A stretch of 35,779 nucleotides of DNA from a bacterium (GTDB lineage: Bacteria; Pseudomonadota; Alphaproteobacteria; Rhizobiales; JAKIUO01). This document shows, piece after piece, positions 33,801 to 35,779 of this stretch; positions within the stretch are counted from its first letter, which is position 1, and each line of letters begins with the position of its first letter. Location of the stretch: assembly GCA_024228495.1 (NCBI GenBank), contig JAAETJ010000633.1, forward strand, positions 1 through 35,779, written 5' to 3'. The position numbers and the translations under genes were made by a program. The notes below the pieces were generated by a model. It was not told where the DNA came from. It ran no database searches and was given only the letters and a program-made list of their open reading frames with translations.

Positions 33801-35758
33801 AGATCAACTTCCTCGTTTGATGAGGGTGAGCCATTCTTTGCTGTTCGTGCTGGATACCGCAGCGAGGCATGCGATACCCGTTGCACTGGATCGCGGATCA
33901 ATAGCATTTTCATCACGTCGCGCGCCACAGGCCCTGCAACCTTGCCTCCACTTTTGCCATGCTCAATGATCACGGAGATGGCATAACGTGGATTGTTGGC
34001 GGGAGCGAAGGCGACAAACAGGGCATGGTCCCGATATTTCCATTCGATTTTCTTGCCCGCCTTAATGCCGCGATTGCCACGCACCTGCGAGGTGCCGGTT
34101 TTGCCAGCCATTTGCAAACCTGGCCAACCAAGCGCGGCTTTTGGCCCAGTGCCATCGCGATCATTGATGACGCCGGTCATAGCTTTGCGGATCAGCTTGA
34201 GCGAGCCTTCATTGATATCGAGTTTGCGTGGTACAAGCCGGGGCGCTTTGTCTTTGGTATGGGCAAAACGTGGTTTCACTTTGCGTCCGGTTGCAAGCCG
34301 TGCCGTCATGACCGCCAGCTGCAACGGGGTCGTCAGCACGTAGCCCTGACCAATCCCGGCCAACATAGTTTCACCGCCAAACCAGATGCGTCGCTTGATC
34401 GATTGTTTCCAGTCGGGGTCGGGGATGAGCCCCGCCTTTTGTCCCGGCAGGCCGCAATCATAGACCTCGCCCAGTCCAAGCTTGTGTGCCATCGCAGCAA
34501 GGCGGTGAATGCCAACTTTGCGGGCGGTCTTATAGAAATAAACATCACAACTCTGTTTGAGAGCCTTGTGGAGATGCATATTCCCATGCCCGGAGCGGTT
34601 CCAGCAATGGAATTTATGTTTTTGCCATTCTATAGCTCCTGTGCATTTGAACTTTATTCGAGGAGTGATGACACCGGCCTCAAGTGCCGCCAGTGCCGTG
34701 ACCAATTTAAAGGTTGAACCCGGGGGATACTGGCCTCGTGTGGCCTTGTCGCTCAAGGGATTATCCTTGGCGATTTTAAGCTCACGCCAGCGCTTTTCAT
34801 CTATGGGGTGCGTGAGTATATTGGGATCGAAAGTGGGTGTAGAGCACATGGCAACCACGTCGCCGCTATTGACATCAATCGCCACCACGGCGGCGCGCCG
34901 ATAGGGGGAGAGTCGTTTCAAAATTCGCTGCTGCAATACATGATCGATCGTTAGGTAAAGATCAGCGCCATCAGCAGAGGGCTTCTCGCCCAGTGTCTTT
35001 GTGTTGCGACCACGCGAATTGACTTCAAGCTCTTGATGGCCCGACTTGCCCTGCAAAACCTCATTGAACCCTTGCTCAATGCCATTGGCTCCCACCAGCG
35101 TGCCGGGCAAGCGCAAGGCGGGTTTGGTGGCTAGTTGCAGGTCTGTTGGCGGGCGCAGATGGCCGACAATATGGGCAAACTCCTCGCCATAATGATATTG
35201 TCGCCGCCAGCTGATATCGCCGATGATGCCTGGGATGCGCTGGCCAAGCACATTGATGCGGGCAAATTGACCCCAGCCGATGTTATCGGTGATGAGGATA
35301 GGGATTTGCGGGTTTTGTTGTCGTGCGATGCGTAATATTCTTTGTTTTTGCCGCGTCGAAACCGGAATGGTGCGGGTCAGCAGATCAAGGGACGTGGCGA
35401 CATTGTTTGCCTTGTCTGGAATCAGCAGGACGCGCAGGTTTTGGGAGTTGGAGGCGATCAGTGTCTGTGTGCGATCATAGATTTTGCCGCGAATAGAGGG
35501 CAGAAATCTGGTTGCCGTGCGGTTATCCTCAGAAAGACTTTTATATTTTCTCCCCTCGATATTTTGCAGATTATAAAGTTTGCTGGCGAGCAGCCCAAAC
35601 AGTCCCAGCCCTCCAGCTCCCAGCAGAACCGTTCGTCTGGTGAACCGGTCGCTTTGGATGCTTTGCGTGTCTTTGGGGGTTGCCTTGGTCCGGTGTGACG
35701 AGTAGCGCGCAGATTGACCGCCTGACAAGGGTTTAGCTTTTTTGTGCAGCTGGCCCAT
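33797..35758 (-). CDS. mrdA: Penicillin-binding protein 2 (elongation transpeptidase)
   Basis: A 653-residue class B PBP, partner of RodA in side-wall growth. A cytoplasmic basic tail of about 40 residues precedes one membrane anchor (about 43-60). The pedestal domain follows, with RGKIYDRTQTLIA (90-102). The transpeptidase domain has the catalytic S348 and K351 (PGSTFK), SCD (403-405) and KTGTS (553-557). The ATG at 35758 is 21 bases from the window edge; in relatives mreBCD lie immediately upstream, and the edge bases probably belong to mreD but are too few to say. The stop codon overlaps the rodA start. Confidence 0.96.
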   Translation of the reverse strand: MGQLHKKAKPLSGGQSARYSSHRTKATPKDTQSIQSDRFTRRTVLLGAGGLGLFGLLASKLYNLQNIEGRKYKSLSEDNRTATRFLPSIRGKIYDRTQTLIASNSQNLRVLLIPDKANNVATSLDLLTRTIPVSTRQKQRILRIARQQNPQIPILITDNIGWGQFARINVLGQRIPGIIGDISWRRQYHYGEEFAHIVGHLRPPTDLQLATKPALRLPGTLVGANGIEQGFNEVLQGKSGHQELEVNSRGRNTKTLGEKPSADGADLYLTIDHVLQQRILKRLSPYRRAAVVAIDVNSGDVVAMCSTPTFDPNILTHPIDEKRWRELKIAKDNPLSDKATRGQYPPGSTFKLVTALAALEAGVITPRIKFKCTGAIEWQKHKFHCWNRSGHGNMHLHKALKQSCDVYFYKTARKVGIHRLAAMAHKLGLGEVYDCGLPGQKAGLIPDPDWKQSIKRRIWFGGETMLAGIGQGYVLTTPLQLAVMTARLATGRKVKPRFAHTKDKAPRLVPRKLDINEGSLKLIRKAMTGVINDRDGTGPKAALGWPGLQMAGKTGTSQVRGNRGIKAGKKIEWKYRDHALFVAFAPANNPRYAISVIIEHGKSGGKVAGPVARDVMKMLLIRDPVQRVSHASLRYPARTAKNGSPSSNEEVDL

Positions 35759-35779
35759 GCTGGCAAATTGAGCGCAGTG

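Noticed and set aside
33139-33870. 243-codon minus-strand frame overlapping rodA
   Set aside because: It is out of phase with rodA and mrdA, both of which are certain; Cys/His-rich translation indicates a shadow frame.

Overview
The window looks like a piece of an alphaproteobacterial chromosome, most likely from the Hyphomicrobiales (Rhizobiales). This rests on the permuted two-piece alphaproteobacterial tmRNA, the serC-serA operon with a serC-type leader, the adjacent ymdB-like and 5-formyltetrahydrofolate cyclo-ligase genes, a heparinase II/III-family gene upstream of purH, and the rodA/mrdA pair. The order is my inference. No taxonomic marker such as 16S rRNA is present.

Layout. Positions 1-400 are a scar: the C-terminus of an IS200/IS605-type TnpA with its terminal hairpin, joined to the frameshifted C-terminus of a 3-hydroxybutyryl-CoA dehydrogenase. 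Positions 398-2956 hold a radical SAM gene, dapF and a membrane protein. Positions 3041-3580 hold an IS481 remnant and two hairpins. Positions 3629-6234 (minus) hold hemH, a psiE-family gene, a decayed fragment, a terminator and a very basic exported protein. Positions 6542-10193 (minus) hold a YmdB-type phosphoesterase, 5-formyl-THF cyclo-ligase, a GNAT-like protein, a candidate 6S RNA and purH. Positions 10550-11044 hold a 16-bp tandem repeat and an IS630 remnant that ends at the stop codon of the heparinase gene (11045-12754). Positions 13205-17147 hold a frameshifted TPR gene and a three-domain LplT/PlsC/acyl-ACP-synthetase fusion. Positions 17302-17870 hold truncated IS5 and IS30 ends placed head to tail.

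The second half is more orderly. It contains a comM/yifB-type AAA gene, a thiE-like gene with a Sel1-repeat gene, a broken Sel1-like gene, ftsH with a strong terminator, a YfbM/DUF1877 gene, trxB, a bactofilin, serA and serC (minus) with a structured leader, ssrA (minus), two small genes, an S49 peptidase, and rodA and mrdA (minus).

Functionally the window is mostly housekeeping: lysine/peptidoglycan precursor (dapF), haem (hemH), one-carbon and purine metabolism (cyclo-ligase, purH), serine synthesis (serCA), lysophospholipid recycling (aas fusion), proteolysis and ribosome rescue (ftsH, S49 peptidase, ssrA), redox (trxB) and cell shape (bactofilin, rodA, mrdA). I did not find a convincing new multi-gene defence or mobile system. 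The more unusual points are the concentration of truncated IS ends at the joints between conserved blocks, a permuted ssrA with a readable tag, a variant of a normally near-invariant FtsH segment, a secreted-looking protein with a histone-like tail, a likely 6S RNA between purH and the cyclo-ligase genes, and several single-event gene lesions.
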